Part shown: positions 63,804 to 64,000 of the stretch, piece after piece
Layout of the letters: the number at the start of each line of letters is the position of its first letter
Numbering within the stretch: the stretch's first letter is position 1
Assembly (NCBI RefSeq): GCF_002160915.1
Contig: NZ_NFLM01000007.1
Span: forward strand, 62,001-126,000
Length of the DNA: 64,000 bases
Direction of reading: 5' to 3'
From: Faecalibacterium sp. An121
Lineage (GTDB): Bacteria > Bacillota > Clostridia > Oscillospirales > Ruminococcaceae
The notes under the pieces: model-generated
The model's database searches: none
What the model saw: the letters and a program-made list of their open reading frames with translations, nothing else
What the model was told of the DNA's origin: nothing
Program-made: the position numbers and the translations under genes

Positions 63804-64000
63804 ATGCGTCATACCATCACCCGCCGTCAGTTCCTCACCGCTTCCGGCGTCACGGCTGCGGCCGCCTGCGCCGCCGGTCTGCTGTCTGCCTGCGGCTCCG
63901 GCTCCTCGGGTGCTTCCTCCGCCGCGGGCGGTCAGGACACCTCCAGCTACACCATCCTCTATTCCAGCCAGCCTTCCACCCTCAACTACCTCACCACTTC
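63804..64000 (+). CDS. Peptide-type ABC transporter substrate-binding lipoprotein (5' end only)
   Basis: Only the first 65 codons are in the window. The signal sequence has a twin-arginine-like TRRQFLTASG at residues 6-15, an Ala-rich hydrophobic stretch and a lipobox LSAC with Cys30, then a Gly/Ser linker and YTILYSSQPSTLNYL, the usual opening of SBP family 5 (Opp/Dpp-type) proteins. AAAGGGGAG precedes the ATG at 63804. The rest and any permease genes lie beyond position 64000. Confidence 0.85.
   Translation, partial: MRHTITRRQFLTASGVTAAAACAAGLLSACGSGSSGASSAAGGQDTSSYTILYSSQPSTLNYLTT

Overview
The window is a GC-rich, gene-dense piece of a low-redundancy bacterial chromosome. PolC-type DNA polymerase, a KtrAB-like potassium system, an Asp23/FakA pair, a T-box leader, a yybP-ykoY leader and the pyrH-frr-uppS-cdsA-dxr-rseP-ispG-polC gene order all point to Bacillota, class Clostridia. 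GC richness plus the gene content suggest the Oscillospiraceae/Ruminococcaceae group (Faecalibacterium, Gemmiger, Subdoligranulum relatives); the genus is inference. No insertion sequence, prophage, CRISPR array or rRNA gene is visible.

Layout. 1-7.7 kb (minus strand): the 5' part of a VanY-like peptidase gene, a threonine-branch operon (ACT protein, hom, thrB, lysC) and a class A penicillin-binding protein. 7.8-14 kb: a BofC-like small protein, a degenerate short-chain dehydrogenase, a 38-aa protein, a CBS-pair protein, an orphan peptide-binding lipoprotein, and the Asp23-FakA pair. 14-19.7 kb: a P-type ATPase behind a manganese riboswitch, then ktrB-ktrA behind an unidentified structured leader, and a small zinc-ribbon membrane protein. 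19.8-31 kb (minus): one long housekeeping operon from pyrH to polC covering UMP synthesis, ribosome recycling, undecaprenyl and CDP-diglyceride synthesis, the MEP pathway, site-2 protease and replication. 31-33 kb: an AlkD-like glycosylase, tRNA-Gly(TCC), an unknown protein and a decayed TraX C-terminus.

33-49.7 kb (minus) is a 19-gene adenosylcobalamin operon with most genes overlapping by a few bases. It covers every step from sirohydrochlorin cobalt chelation to the finished nucleotide loop (anaerobic route), with a second, short CobU-like gene. Upstream on the same strand lie dus and a GntR/FCD regulator. I cannot see a cobalamin riboswitch in the leader.

51.9-64 kb: a Fur-family regulator, an asparagine T-box controlling asnB, glgB facing an alpha-amylase-family gene, a NiaR-like repressor, an HD-domain protein, a three-gene minus-strand cluster (glutaredoxin-like, trigger-factor-like, polyferredoxin), a large membrane protein of glycosyltransferase type, and the start of a second peptide-binding lipoprotein preceded by a terminator-like leader.

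The least explained signal is a promoter-proximal RNA leader that occurs three times (upstream of the VanY-like gene, the BofC-like gene and ktrB), sharing sequence just after the -10 element and able to close a stem with a downstream partner in each copy.
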